Source of the DNA: Microbacterium sp. LCT-H2
GTDB taxonomy: Bacteria; Actinomycetota; Actinomycetes; Actinomycetales; Microbacteriaceae
Assembly (NCBI RefSeq): GCF_001866135.1
Contig: NZ_MODW01000008.1
Coordinates: forward strand, 1 to 64,000
Length of the DNA: 64,000 nt
Direction of reading: 5' to 3'
The notes under the pieces were generated by a model, which did no database searches, was not told the origin of the DNA, and was given only the letters and a program-made list of their open reading frames with translations. How positions within the stretch are numbered: the first letter of the stretch is position 1; every line of letters starts with the position of its first letter. A program made the translations under genes and the position numbers. Positions 26,020 through 35,356 of this stretch are shown here, piece after piece.

Positions 26020-27221
26020 CTCGCGACCCTACCCCGCTCGGCTGACTGCTTCTCGGCGACCGGGATGGTCCGCGCGAAAGCCAGCAGGACACCGCAGGCG
26101 ATGAGCACGGCCAAGAGCGCCGTCCCCCCCTGGGACATGAAGGGAAGGGGCACACCCATCACGGGGAAGACCCCGATGACGACGCCGACGTTCAGCACGG
26201 CCTGACCCACGATCCACACCGTGATCCCCCCGGCCGCGACGCGGATGAACGGGTCCGAGGTCTTGCGGATGACATGGAAGACACCCACGGTGAAGAACGT
26301 GAAGAGGGCGAGCACGACGATGCAGCCGATCAGCCCCAGCTCCTCGCCGACGATCGCGAAGATGAAGTCGTTTCCTGCCGCCGGGAGCCACCCGTACTTC
26401 TCCTGGGAGTTGCCGAGGCCGAGCCCGAAGACACCGCCGGAGGCCATGCCCCAGATGCCGTGGATCGACTGGTAGCAGTCGTTGTAGTAGAGCGTCATGT
26501 CGTCGCAGGTGGCGGTGATGCGCCGCATGCGGTCCTTGCTGGAGAGCGCATAAGCGAGGACAGCAGCCACGCCCAGGATCATCGGGATGATGAACAGCCG
26601 CAGCTTCACGCCCGAGAAGAAGAGGCAGCCGAGGAGGATGAGGACCAGCACCATCGCGGTGCCGAGGTCCTTACCCGCGAGCACGGTGCCGATCGCCAGC
26701 GCGCCGACGGGTACGACGGGGATGAAGACGTGGTGCCAGGTGCCGAGCATGGTCTGCTTGCGCAGCAGGACCGCGGCGATCCACAGGGCGAGCGCCAGCT
26801 TGAGGAACTCGGACGGTTGCATCTGGAAGCCCGCTACCTGGATCCAGTTCCGGTTTCCGCCGTCGGCGACGCCGAGTGGCGTGAACACCAGGAGCTGCAG
26901 GGCCACGGCGCCGAACAGCGCCGGCCACGCCATGCGCTTGAGGAACGCCACGGGGAAGCGGCTGATGAGGAACATCAACGGGATGCCGAGCAGAGCGAAG
27001 ACGCCTTGGCGGAGAGCACCGTCCAGCGGGTTCTGGGCCTTCGCCACCGCTGTCGCGCTCGTCGCCGACAGCACCATCACGAGGCCGAAGATCGTCAGGA
27101 GCAGGGCGGTCGACGCGATCAGCAGGAACTCGGTGGACACCGGCGTGAACCGGCGTCCGAGCGAGACCCGCGCCGCGAGGCCTCCCGACTCAGACCGCGG
27201 AGGGCGAGCCACCTGCGTCAT
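26016..27221 (-). CDS. ftsW: Septal peptidoglycan polymerase FtsW (SEDS family)
   Basis: The 401-residue SEDS protein polymerises lipid II with its partner FtsI. About ten membrane helices are visible. Typical blocks are GDGALRQGVFALLGIPLMF-like SEDS helix 2, NWIQVAGFQMQPSEFLKLALALW, GTVLAGKDLGTAMVLVLI (containing the essential Asp region), the large loop with DRMRRITATCDD, SIHGIWGMASGGVFGLGLGNSQEKYGWLPAAGNDFIFAIVGEELG, and GVPLPFMSQGGTALL. The start overlaps the end of murD by 32 bp; a downstream GTG would remove most of this overlap, so the exact start is uncertain. ftsI lies four genes upstream in the same operon. Confidence 0.96.
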   Translation of the reverse strand: MTQVARPPRSESGGLAARVSLGRRFTPVSTEFLLIASTALLLTIFGLVMVLSATSATAVAKAQNPLDGALRQGVFALLGIPLMFLISRFPVAFLKRMAWPALFGAVALQLLVFTPLGVADGGNRNWIQVAGFQMQPSEFLKLALALWIAAVLLRKQTMLGTWHHVFIPVVPVGALAIGTVLAGKDLGTAMVLVLILLGCLFFSGVKLRLFIIPMILGVAAVLAYALSSKDRMRRITATCDDMTLYYNDCYQSIHGIWGMASGGVFGLGLGNSQEKYGWLPAAGNDFIFAIVGEELGLIGCIVVLALFTFFTVGVFHVIRKTSDPFIRVAAGGITVWIVGQAVLNVGVVIGVFPVMGVPLPFMSQGGTALLAVLIACGVLLAFARTIPVAEKQSAERGRVAR

Positions 27222-28725
27222 CGGCGCTCCCCCGATCGATCCATTCCCGCACCGCTTCGGCGAAGCGGTGGCCGCGATCCGCGTAGCTGGAGAACTGGTC
27301 GAAGGATGCGGCGGCGGGAGCGAGGAGCACGGTGCCCTCCCCGTCGACGATCCCCGCCGCGATCTCCACGACGCGGTTCATGACCTGTCCAGTGTCGCCA
27401 GCATCGACCTCGAAGACCGGCACCGTCGGCGCGTGTCGCTCGAATGCCGCGATGACGGCCGTGCGGTCCACTCCGATGACGACAGCCGCGCGCGCGGTCG
27501 CGCCCGCGTCCGCGACGAGATCGGCGATGTCGACGCCCTTGAGATCGCCACCCACGACCCACACCGCACCGGGGTACGCGCGCAGTGACGACGCGGCCGC
27601 ATGCGGGTTCGTCGCCTTGGAGTCATCGACCCAGGTGATGCCGGCGTGGCGCGCGACGACCTCGATGCGGTGCGCATCCAGCCGGAAGCTCTGCAGCGCC
27701 CCGTGGATGGCCTCGGGCTCGACCCCGAGGGACCGGGCGAGAGCACTGGCGGCGAGGATGTTCTGCACGATGTGCGGGGCCGACAGGCCGGCGGCCTCCA
27801 GGTCGGCGACCGTGGTCAGCTCCAGGGCGCTGCGCGCGCGGTCGTCGAGGAACGCCCGATCGACGAGCAGCCCCTCCACGACGCCGAGATCGCTCGGCCC
27901 GGGGATGCCGAGGTCGAAGCCGATGGCACGAGCGCCCTCGACGACCTCGGCCTCCTCGACCATCCGCCGCGTGGCCTCGTCGGCCTTGTTGTAGACGCAG
28001 GCGACGCGGGTGTTCCGATAGACCAGGGCCTTCGCGTCCCGGTAGGCCTGCGCGCTGCCGTGCCAGACGAGATGATCGTCGGCGAGGTTGAGGCAGACCG
28101 CGGCGTGCGGGAAGAGCTCCCCCTCCGGGCGCGACAGGCCGAGATACCAGAGCTGGTGGCTGGAGAGTTCGACGACGAGCACGTCGAACCCGACGGGGTC
28201 GCGGACCGCGTCCAGCACGGGGACGCCGATGTTGCCGCACGGTGCGGCACGGAGTCCGCCGGAGACGAGCAGCGTCGCCGTGAGCTGGGTCGTGGTCGTC
28301 TTGCCGTTGGTGCCGGTGATGAGCACCCAGTCCGCCGGCGTGCCGTCCGCACGGAGGACCTTGTCGCGCACCCGCCAGGCGAGCTCGACGTCACCCCACA
28401 GGGCGATGCCCTCGTCCTGGACCCAGCGGATGACCGGGTGCGCCGGAGCGAACCCCGGGGACGCGATGACGACCTCAGGCGCGAACGCCGTCAGCGCCTC
28501 GGGGACGGCGTCGAGCGGTCCGAGCTCCAGCCGTGCGCCGATGACGGGCAGGAGGCGGGCGTACTCCTCTTCCGCGGACTCGCTCAGCACGAGGACGTCG
28601 GCGCCGAGCTCGGCGAGGGTGTCGGCCACGGAGAAGCCGGTCATGGAGAGGCCGAGGACGGCGACGCGCAGGCCGCTCCAGTCGGCGTGCCAGCTCGTCA
28701 GCCCGGCGAGGCGCTCAGCCGACAC
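27190..28725 (-). CDS. murD: UDP-N-acetylmuramoyl-L-alanine--D-glutamate ligase
   Basis: The 511-residue Mur ligase adds D-Glu as the second stem residue. It shows the N-terminal VAVLGLSMTGFSVADTLAELGADVLV fold, the P-loop VLITGTNGKTTTTQLTATLL, CGNIGVPVLDAV, LVVELSSHQLW, and C-terminal RIEVVARHAGITWVDDSKATNPHAA. The start is GTG at 28725, overlapping mraY by 11 bp. It is somewhat longer than E. coli MurD (438), mostly through insertions of the actinobacterial type. D-Glu is the position where B-type cross-links of Microbacteriaceae murein attach. Confidence 0.96.
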   Translation of the reverse strand: MSAERLAGLTSWHADWSGLRVAVLGLSMTGFSVADTLAELGADVLVLSESAEEEYARLLPVIGARLELGPLDAVPEALTAFAPEVVIASPGFAPAHPVIRWVQDEGIALWGDVELAWRVRDKVLRADGTPADWVLITGTNGKTTTTQLTATLLVSGGLRAAPCGNIGVPVLDAVRDPVGFDVLVVELSSHQLWYLGLSRPEGELFPHAAVCLNLADDHLVWHGSAQAYRDAKALVYRNTRVACVYNKADEATRRMVEEAEVVEGARAIGFDLGIPGPSDLGVVEGLLVDRAFLDDRARSALELTTVADLEAAGLSAPHIVQNILAASALARSLGVEPEAIHGALQSFRLDAHRIEVVARHAGITWVDDSKATNPHAAASSLRAYPGAVWVVGGDLKGVDIADLVADAGATARAAVVIGVDRTAVIAAFERHAPTVPVFEVDAGDTGQVMNRVVEIAAGIVDGEGTVLLAPAAASFDQFSSYADRGHRFAEAVREWIDRGSADDAGGSPSAV

Positions 28726-29821
28726 GGGTCAGCCACTCCACGTAGAACAGTCCGACGGCGGACACGGCGAGCAGACCCGCGATGATCCACATCCGCACCA
28801 CGATCGTGACCTCCGACCATCCCCGCATCTCGAGGTGGTGGTGGAACGGGCTCATGAGGAAGAGCCGCTTGCCGCGGGTGATCTTGAAGTAGGCGCGCTG
28901 GAGGATCACGGATCCGGAGGCGAGCACGAAGACGCCCGCGATGATGAGGAGCAGCAGCTCCGTCCTGGTCATGATCGCCATCGCGGTGATGACACCGCCG
29001 ATGGCCATCGAGCCCACGTCGCCCATGAAGACCTTCGCCTTCGGGGCGTTCCACCACAGGAAGCCGATGAGGCTCGCGGCGAAAGAGGCCGAGATGATGG
29101 CGAGGTTGAACGGGTCGCGCACCTCGTAGCAACCGCCGAGGGAACCGGGGTCTCCCCCGATGCAGGGCTGCTTGAACTGCCAGAACGCGATGAGGCTGTA
29201 TGCACCGACGACGATCACGCCCGCGCCGGCGGCGAGGCCGTCGAGGCCGTCGGTGAGGTTGACGCTGTTGGAGGTCGCGACCCCGATGATCGAGATCCAG
29301 GCGAGGTAGAGGATCCAGCCGAGGATGACGCCGAACGCGAAGAGGTTCAGCCAGGTGATGTCCCGGAAGAGGGAGATGGACGCGCTGGCCGGCGTCTGCC
29401 CCCACTTGTTCGGGAAGTTGAGCGCCACGATGCCGAAGGGGATCACGACGATGAGCTGACCGATCACCTTCCGCCACCCCGACAGCCCGAGGCTGCGCTG
29501 GCTGCGTACCTTCATGTAGTCGTCGATGAACCCAACCACGCCGAAGCCGACCATGAGCCAGATGACGAGGATCGCGGACAGGGCCGGCGTCTCCCCGCTG
29601 ACGAGGACCCCGGTGAAGTAGCCCACGATCGAGCCGAGGATGAAGATGACCCCGCCCATCGTGGGCGTGCCGCGCTTGGCCTCGTGGCTCGGGTTGCCTG
29701 CGGCCTCCGGGGTGCGGATGACCTGCCCCCAGCCCCATTTGCGGAAGAGCCGGAGGAAGACGGGAGTCAGGAAGAGAGTGAAGGCGAGCGAGATGGCCGC
29801 CGCCATGATGAGGGACCTCAC
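28715..29821 (-). CDS. mraY: Phospho-MurNAc-pentapeptide transferase (lipid I synthase)
   Basis: The 368-residue polytopic enzyme transfers phospho-MurNAc-pentapeptide to undecaprenyl phosphate. The conserved Asp clusters are visible: VGFIDDYMKVR (Asp-Asp), NLTDGLDGLAAG, and KVFMGDVGSMAIGG, along with PFHHHLEMRGW near the C-terminus. About ten membrane helices are apparent. I chose GTG 29821 because it overlaps the murF stop as GTGA, the coupling used elsewhere in the operon; an ATG six codons inside (29806) is an alternative. Confidence 0.96.
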   Translation of the reverse strand: MRSLIMAAAISLAFTLFLTPVFLRLFRKWGWGQVIRTPEAAGNPSHEAKRGTPTMGGVIFILGSIVGYFTGVLVSGETPALSAILVIWLMVGFGVVGFIDDYMKVRSQRSLGLSGWRKVIGQLIVVIPFGIVALNFPNKWGQTPASASISLFRDITWLNLFAFGVILGWILYLAWISIIGVATSNSVNLTDGLDGLAAGAGVIVVGAYSLIAFWQFKQPCIGGDPGSLGGCYEVRDPFNLAIISASFAASLIGFLWWNAPKAKVFMGDVGSMAIGGVITAMAIMTRTELLLLIIAGVFVLASGSVILQRAYFKITRGKRLFLMSPFHHHLEMRGWSEVTIVVRMWIIAGLLAVSAVGLFYVEWLTRVG

Positions 29822-31230
29822 GAGAACAATTCTCCCAGACGATCGCCGAGATGCCGGAGGCCCACGGAATTGGACGACTTCACCAGGACGCGGTCGCCGT
29901 CGCGCAGCTCGGTGCGGAGGTACTCGAACGCGGCGTCCTGGTCCGGCAGATGCACGGCTTCGCTGTCCCACGACCCCTCGCCGACGGCGGCGAGGTAGAG
30001 CCGACGGGCCTCCGGGCCGACGACGACGATGCGCCGGATGTTGAGGCGCACGGCGAGCAGACCGATGCGGTCGTGCTCCTCCCCGGCGCTCTCGCCGAGC
30101 TCGCTCATGGCGCCGAGCACGGCGACGGTGCGCTCGTCCGGGCCGGTGATCTGGGCGAGGGTCCGCAGCGCGGCCGCCATCGAATCGGGACTGGCGTTGT
30201 ACGCGTCGTTGATGATCCGGACGCGGTCGTTGCCCAGCGGCTGCATGCGCCAGCGCTCCGCGATCTCGACGGTCTCCAGCCGGGAGACGGCATCGGACGG
30301 GGCCACGCCGAGCTCCACGGCGGCGGTGATCGCGGCGAGGGCGTTCGTGACGTGGTGAGCCCCGAGTACGCGCAGCCGCAGCGGCAGGTCCTCTCCCGCG
30401 GCCTCGATCACGCACTGGGTGCCGGAGGCCGACACCTCGATGTCCCGCGCGTGCACGGCGGCCGCGGCGGACTGACCGAAGCCGACGACGCGGAGGCCGC
30501 GGCTCTCCGCGAGCTCGCGCATCGCCCAGACCCGGGGGTCGTCGGCGTTGAGCACGGCGGTGCCGGGCACGCGGGCCGCGGCGACGAGCTCGGACTTGGC
30601 CTTCGCCGTGGCCTCGATGCCGCCGAAGCCCCCGGCGTGGGCCATCCCGACCATGAGCACCACGACGAGGTCGGGCTCGACGAGGCCGGCGAGGCGCGCG
30701 ATGCTGCCCGGCGCGGCGGCGCCGAACTCGCTCACCAGGAAGCGGGTGTCGTGCGTGACGCGGAGCATCGTCACCGGGGCGCCGACCTCGTTGTTGAAGG
30801 ACTTCACCGGAGCGACGGTCTCGCCCTCGTCCTCGAGGATGCGGGCGAGGAAGTTCTTGGTCGTCGTCTTGCCGTTGGAGCCGGTGATGCCGACGATGCG
30901 CAGGTTCCCGCCGGCCCGCACGCGCGCCACGACCTCACGGGCGAGCTCGCCGAGCGCCGCGACGGCATCGGGCACGACGATCTGCGAGACATCGACGTCG
31001 ACCGGGTGCTCGACGATCGCCAGCACGGCACCGGCTTCGACGGCGGCACCGACGAAGCGGTGCCCGTCCGTCTCGGCTCCGGGCTTGGCGACGAAGATCG
31101 ACGCCGCCTCCATGGTGCGCGAATCGGTGTCGACGATCCCGTCGACCACCGTCTCCGGCGTGTGCTCTCCGGCCACGCGCAGTTCACCACCGATGGCGGC
31201 AGTGATCTCAGCGAGCGTCAGGGCGATCAT
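29818..31230 (-). CDS. murF: UDP-MurNAc-tripeptide--D-alanyl-D-alanine ligase
   Basis: The 470-residue Mur ligase adds D-Ala-D-Ala to the stem peptide. It has the N-terminal domain with VVDGIVDTDSRTMEAASIFVA, the P-loop IVGITGSNGKTTTKNFLARIL, NNEVGAPVTMLR, EFGAAAPGSIARLA and the C-terminal NDAYNASPDSMAAALR. A murE gene would be expected immediately upstream, but here ftsI ends only 27 bp before murF. The product of MurE, the tripeptide substrate of this enzyme, must therefore be made by a gene elsewhere. Confidence 0.96.
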   Translation of the reverse strand: MIALTLAEITAAIGGELRVAGEHTPETVVDGIVDTDSRTMEAASIFVAKPGAETDGHRFVGAAVEAGAVLAIVEHPVDVDVSQIVVPDAVAALGELAREVVARVRAGGNLRIVGITGSNGKTTTKNFLARILEDEGETVAPVKSFNNEVGAPVTMLRVTHDTRFLVSEFGAAAPGSIARLAGLVEPDLVVVLMVGMAHAGGFGGIEATAKAKSELVAAARVPGTAVLNADDPRVWAMRELAESRGLRVVGFGQSAAAAVHARDIEVSASGTQCVIEAAGEDLPLRLRVLGAHHVTNALAAITAAVELGVAPSDAVSRLETVEIAERWRMQPLGNDRVRIINDAYNASPDSMAAALRTLAQITGPDERTVAVLGAMSELGESAGEEHDRIGLLAVRLNIRRIVVVGPEARRLYLAAVGEGSWDSEAVHLPDQDAAFEYLRTELRDGDRVLVKSSNSVGLRHLGDRLGELFS

Positions 31231-31257
31231 GTCATCTCCATGCGCGGCTCTCGCCGG

Positions 31258-33027
31258 CTATCCGAACTTGGGGAGGAGCGCGTCCATCGGGACAGAGGAC
31301 GGCATCACGCGATAGGTCTTCATCACCTGCGTCATCGCCTTCTGGAAGGCGGAAGCCGTGGCCGCGGACGATACAACCTTAGTCGGCTCGTCGAGGGTCA
31401 CCACGACGACGTACTGGGGGTCGTCGACGGGAGCGAAGCCCACCATGCTGGTGTAGTAGACGCCCGCCTTGTAACCGCCCTTGCCGTCCGACACCTGCGC
31501 GGTACCGGTCTTGCTGGTCACCCGGTAGCCGGGCACCTGGATGCGATCGGCGTTGCCGCCCTGCACCGCGACGTTCTCCAGCATCCGGGTCAGGTCGGCC
31601 GCGGTCTGCTCCTTCACGATCTGCTCGTGCTTCGGCTTCGGGGTCTCCGTCACGGTCCCGTCGGGGGCGGTGCAGGACTCGACCATCGACAGGTCGATCT
31701 TCTCCCCACCGTTGGCGATGGCCTGGTACGCGCCGGCGAGCTGGGGGGCCGTGACCGTGAAGTACTGGCCGAACGTCGTCGTGTAGAGCGACTGGCTGTC
31801 CCAGTCGCTCACCGGGTGGAGGATGCCGCCCACCTCGGAGGGGAAGTCCAGCGTCTTCTGCCCGACTCCGAAGCGCTGCAGGTAGTCATAGCGGACCTCG
31901 GGGGCGACCATCGTGCCGAACTTCGACAGCGCGGTGTTGGACGAGTCGATCAGTCCGCCGGCCAGCGTGTAGTTGTAGGCGGGGTGGCTGAACGCGTCGT
32001 TGACCACGGCGCCGTTGGGGAAGGTCTCGCGCGACGACGCCGTGACCGTGCTGAGCGGAGTGAGACCGGCACCCTCCATCGCCGCGGCCGCGGTGATCGC
32101 CTTGAACGTCGAGCCGGGCTCGAAGTCGCGGTGGAAGATCTGGCTGTACCGGGTCTCCGGCGTCGAGGAGTCCAGGTCGTTCGGATCCATCGCCGGCCAT
32201 TCGGCGGCGGCGCGGATCTTGCCGGTGCCCACCTCGACCACCGTCACGGTCCCGCCCTTCGCGCCCTGCTTCTGCGCCTCTTCGCCGACCATCTGCTGGA
32301 GGTACCACTGCAGGTCGCTGTTGATGGTGAGCTGCACCGTGCCGCCGTCGACGGCGTCGGTGACGGACTCGCTGCCCGGGATCACGACCCCGTCCTTGCC
32401 CTTGCGGTATGTCTTCTCGCCGTCCACGGGCGCCAGACACGCCTCCTCGAGCTGCTCGACACCGGCTTTGGCCTCGCCCGTGTTGTCAAGGAAGCCCAGC
32501 ACGTTGCCTGCGACGGCGCCGTTGGGGTAGACCCGGGTCTCGCGCGGCTTCAGCGCGAGATACGATCCGAGGCCCAGGTCGCGGAGCGCGATGTACTGCT
32601 CGGTGTTGAGCCCGGTCTTCAGTGGCGCGTACTGGCTGTTCGGGTTCTCGGCGAGGGCGTCGGAGACACGCTTGCGGATCTCCTCCCCCGGCACCCCCGT
32701 GATCGCGGCGATCTTCTCGGAGGCCTCGGCCCACGGCAGAGCCGGATCCTTCTCCTCGGTGAGCCTGATGACCTGTGGGCTGAGCTGCGCGTCGTAGACC
32801 ATGACACTCGATGCGAGGACCGTGCCCTCGGAGTCGACGATGGATCCCCGCTGGCCGGGGATCGTCGAGCCGTCGCCGATGTGCTCGAGGGATTGGCTGA
32901 CGTGCTCGTCGGCGCTCACCACCTGGATGTCGATGAGGCGGACGACGAACGCCACCAGGATGGAAAGGATGACCGCCAGGGCGACGACAGTGCGTCGCCG
33001 CGGTCCGCGCGTGGCTCGTGTCGTCAT
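31258..33027 (-). CDS. ftsI: Septal transpeptidase (class B PBP, FtsI/PBP3)
   Basis: The 589-residue class B penicillin-binding protein cross-links septal murein with FtsW. A short basic cytoplasmic tail (TTRATRGPRRRT) precedes one membrane helix (about 13-32, VVALAVILSILVAFVVRLIDI). The dimerisation domain starts with PGQRGSIVDSEG. The transpeptidase domain has the three active motifs: EPGSTFK (SxxK nucleophile Ser), SSNTALSK (SxN), and TSKTGTAQ (KTG). The ATG at 33027 follows GGAGAGAT. A gap of 25 bp separates it from ftsL. Confidence 0.97.
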   Translation of the reverse strand: MTTRATRGPRRRTVVALAVILSILVAFVVRLIDIQVVSADEHVSQSLEHIGDGSTIPGQRGSIVDSEGTVLASSVMVYDAQLSPQVIRLTEEKDPALPWAEASEKIAAITGVPGEEIRKRVSDALAENPNSQYAPLKTGLNTEQYIALRDLGLGSYLALKPRETRVYPNGAVAGNVLGFLDNTGEAKAGVEQLEEACLAPVDGEKTYRKGKDGVVIPGSESVTDAVDGGTVQLTINSDLQWYLQQMVGEEAQKQGAKGGTVTVVEVGTGKIRAAAEWPAMDPNDLDSSTPETRYSQIFHRDFEPGSTFKAITAAAAMEGAGLTPLSTVTASSRETFPNGAVVNDAFSHPAYNYTLAGGLIDSSNTALSKFGTMVAPEVRYDYLQRFGVGQKTLDFPSEVGGILHPVSDWDSQSLYTTTFGQYFTVTAPQLAGAYQAIANGGEKIDLSMVESCTAPDGTVTETPKPKHEQIVKEQTAADLTRMLENVAVQGGNADRIQVPGYRVTSKTGTAQVSDGKGGYKAGVYYTSMVGFAPVDDPQYVVVVTLDEPTKVVSSAATASAFQKAMTQVMKTYRVMPSSVPMDALLPKFG

Positions 33028-33052
33028 GGGATCTCTCCGTCGGTCGGAATGG

Positions 33053-33625
33053 TCAGTGCGTCGTGGGGCTGGGCAGGCCGTCGGTGATGGCCGGGGGCAG
33101 GTCCTGCGCCGGCGATGTGCCGCCGGCCGCTTCATCCGCCGTGTCCGTCGCCGGCGGCGTCTCCTCCGTGACGAGGACGTTGCCGACGGCCGCCTTCCCG
33201 TTGGGATCGATCGTGGACACCCCCTCCGCCCCGGTACCCGCCCCGAAGACGGCACCGTCGCTGAGGCGGAGATAGGACGGGGCGCCCGCGACGACCATGC
33301 CGAGGTCGGCGGCGCTGCTGGCGAGCACCTGCGGGGAGCTCAGTCCCGTGAGCTCTTCCTGCAGCGCATCGGTCCGGAGGTCGAGTTCACGCTGCTGGGA
33401 CGTGAGCCCGGCGAGCGTGAACGAATCCTGGGTGATGGCCAGCGAGAGCCCGACCTGCCCCGCGCCGATGGCCAGGGCGCCCCCCAGCGCGACGAGCGCG
33501 TAGGCGAGTTTGGGCTTGCGGCGTCGTGCCGGGGCCGTCACCGGCTGCAGGCGCCGCTCGGGCGCCGTCTCCGGAACGGCCGGCTGCAGCGGCAGGGTCG
33601 GCTTGCGGACTGCGTTCATGCTCAT
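33053..33625 (-). CDS. ftsL: FtsL-like divisome protein
   Basis: The 190-residue bitopic protein sits at the ftsL position between rsmH and ftsI. It has an N-terminal basic and Pro-rich cytoplasmic part (about 1-37), one membrane helix (about 40-62, [24 protein letters not shown]), and a leucine-rich coiled coil (about 70-100: [27 protein letters not shown]). A long low-complexity C-terminal tail of Thr, Ala, Pro and Glu follows. FtsL proteins are poorly conserved, so the call rests on position and topology. Its start overlaps the rsmH stop by 4 bp (ATGA). Confidence 0.85.
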   Translation of the reverse strand: MSMNAVRKPTLPLQPAVPETAPERRLQPVTAPARRRKPKLAYALVALGGALAIGAGQVGLSLAITQDSFTLAGLTSQQRELDLRTDALQEELTGLSSPQVLASSAADLGMVVAGAPSYLRLSDGAVFGAGTGAEGVSTIDPNGKAAVGNVLVTEETPPATDTADEAAGGTSPAQDLPPAITDGLPSPTTH

Positions 33626-34560
33626 GCGCTCTCCCGCACCTTCTCGGCGGCGCGCAGGCGCACCGGTATCGCACGCGGATTGCGTGCGCGCTCTTCGTCA
33701 TCGGCGAGTTCCGCACCCTTGGTCAGGATGCGGAATCGGGGGGCGTGCTCGGGCAGTTCGACAGGCAAACCGGCGGGCGCCGTCGAGGAGGAGGCGGCGG
33801 CGAAGGCCTGCTTGACCAACCGGTCCTCGAGGGACTGGTACGACATCACCACGATGCGTCCCCCGACCGCGAGGGCGTCCATCGCGGCGGGGATCGCGTC
33901 AGCGAGGACGTTCAGCTCGGCGTTGACCTCGATCCGGAGGGCCTGGAACACGCGCTTCGCCGGGTGCCCTGACCGCTGCGCGGCCGCGGGGGTCGCGGCC
34001 ACGAGGATATCGACGAGCTCCCCCGATCGCGTGATCGGCTGCTTCTGACGAGCGTCGATGATGAAGCGCGCATACCGGCCGGCGAGCTTCTCCTCCCCGT
34101 ACCGCTCGAAGATGCGCCGCAGGTTTCCCTCGCTGTAGGTGGCGATGACCTCGGCGGCGGTGATGCCCTTCGTCTGATCCATCCGCATGTCGAGCGGCGC
34201 ATCCTTGGAGTACGCGAAGCCGCGTTCGGCCTCGTCCAGCTGCAGCGACGAGACACCCAGGTCGAACAGGATCCCGGCGGCGCCCTGAGCGTGCAGCCCG
34301 ATCTCGTCGTAGACCGTGTGGACGAGCGTGACCCGATCCCGGAACCGGGCGAGCCGCTCCCCCGCGATCTTCAACGCGTCGGTGTCCCGGTCCAGCCCGA
34401 TGAGGCGGATGCCGGGGAATCGCTCGAGCAGCGCCTCCGAATGGCCGCCCATGCCGAGGGTGGCATCGACGAGCACGGCGCCGTCCTCCTGGAGGGCGGG
34501 CGCGAGGAGCTCGACGCAGCGGTCGAGCAGGACAGGAGTGTGGATGTCGCGGAGGTTCAT
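33622..34560 (-). CDS. rsmH: 16S rRNA m4C1402 methyltransferase
   Basis: The 312-residue SAM-dependent enzyme methylates N4 of C1402 in 16S rRNA. Typical features are [16 protein letters not shown], the SAM motif [57 protein letters not shown], and C-terminal [21 protein letters not shown]. The ATG at 34560 preserves the family N-terminus ([12 protein letters not shown]). It is the second gene of the mraZ operon, with about 100 bp after the mraZ stop. Confidence 0.97.
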   Translation of the reverse strand: MNLRDIHTPVLLDRCVELLAPALQEDGAVLVDATLGMGGHSEALLERFPGIRLIGLDRDTDALKIAGERLARFRDRVTLVHTVYDEIGLHAQGAAGILFDLGVSSLQLDEAERGFAYSKDAPLDMRMDQTKGITAAEVIATYSEGNLRRIFERYGEEKLAGRYARFIIDARQKQPITRSGELVDILVAATPAAAQRSGHPAKRVFQALRIEVNAELNVLADAIPAAMDALAVGGRIVVMSYQSLEDRLVKQAFAAASSSTAPAGLPVELPEHAPRFRILTKGAELADDEERARNPRAIPVRLRAAEKVRESA

Positions 34561-34663
34561 GATCTCTCTCGGGTCCGACCTTCGGCTCTGATCCCCCTCC
34601 GCATCTCGACCCGGCACCGGGGAAGTGTGTCGGGGCGGGAGCGGCGGGGCATCACAGCCGTGG

Positions 34664-35095
34664 TCAGAACAGTCCGGGAATCACCTCCTGCTCCAGCTCG
34701 GCGTAGGACTCCTCGCCGGCGGCGAGGTAGGCGTTCCAGCTCTCCGCGTCCCAGATCTCGGCGTGGGCGCCGACTCCGGTCACGATGAGCTCCTTCTGAA
34801 GACCCGCGTACTGACGCAGGTGGGCGGGGATGGTGATGCGGTTCTGGCTGTCGGGCATCTCCGCGCTGGCGCCGGAGAGGAACATGCGCATGAAGTCACG
34901 CGCCTGCTTGTTGGCGAGCGGTGCCTGACGGATCCGCTCGTGCATCGCCTCGAACTCGGCCGTGCTGAAGACGTAGAGGCAGCGCTCCTGGCCCCGGGTG
35001 ACGACGATGCCGCCGCCCAGGTCCTCGCGGAACTTCGCGGGAAGGATGACCCGTCCCTTGTCGTCCAGCTTCGGTGAGTGCGTGCCCAGCAGCAT
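34664..35095 (-). CDS. mraZ: Division/cell-wall cluster transcriptional regulator MraZ
   Basis: The 143-residue AbrB-fold protein represses the dcw operon by binding direct repeats in its own promoter. Both tandem SpoVT-like motifs are present: [24 protein letters not shown] and later [20 protein letters not shown]. It forms rings of subunits that contact successive repeats. A matching operator lies at 35136-35161, 40 bp upstream. It is the first gene of the minus-strand operon that continues without a large gap to ftsQ. Confidence 0.97.
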   Translation of the reverse strand: MLLGTHSPKLDDKGRVILPAKFREDLGGGIVVTRGQERCLYVFSTAEFEAMHERIRQAPLANKQARDFMRMFLSGASAEMPDSQNRITIPAHLRQYAGLQKELIVTGVGAHAEIWDAESWNAYLAAGEESYAELEQEVIPGLF

Positions 35096-35135
35096 CGGCC
35101 ATCACCCCCTCTCCGTCCGGCCAACTCGAGGTGCG

Positions 35136-35161
35136 CCCCACTTTACTCCACTTTCCTCCAC
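35136..35161 (-). promoter_or_regulatory. MraZ operator: three GTGGRG repeats at 10-bp spacing
   Basis: On the minus strand GTGGAG (35161-35156), GTGGAG (35151-35146) and GTGGGG (35141-35136) repeat at exactly 10 bp, with AAA in the spacers. This matches the known MraZ box architecture of direct GTGG repeats upstream of mraZ. One helical turn between repeats puts all three on the same DNA face. Confidence 0.85.
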
Positions 35162-35243
35162 ATTCCTACGGTGAATCCAGGCTATCGTCACCCACCGCCG
35201 GGCGGACATTCGCTCATGCCCTGGAATTCCGCGGTTGAGAAGG

Positions 35244-35281
35244 GTGGAGGGAGGGTGGAGGACAGTGGAGGGCTGGTGGAG
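35244..35281 (+). repeat. Fourfold GTGGAG array on the opposite strand
   Basis: GTGGAG occurs at 35244, 35255, 35265 and 35276 on the plus strand, spacings 11, 10 and 11 bp. It is the same hexamer as the MraZ operator but inverted, and lies about 85 bp farther from mraZ, between it and the DUF3040 terminator. Confidence 0.7.
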
Positions 35282-35306
35282 GGCCGACGGCGCAGCACGC
35301 ACGAAA

Positions 35307-35333
35307 AAGCCCGGATGCTCAGCATCCGGGCTT
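35307..35333 (-). terminator. Terminator of the DUF3040 gene
   Basis: A long palindromic stem (35307-35319 with 35321-35333) is followed, on the minus strand, by a run of five T residues. It lies 23 bp past the DUF3040 stop and insulates the mraZ promoter. Confidence 0.85.
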
Positions 35334-35356
35334 CGTGGTGGAGAGAAAGGGAGGGG

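Noticed and set aside
29851..33087. Over 1000-codon plus-strand open frame opposite murF and ftsI
   Set aside because: Same cause as above: antisense frame of highly biased codons, no ribosome site, product dominated by Arg, Gly, Asp and Val with no domain.
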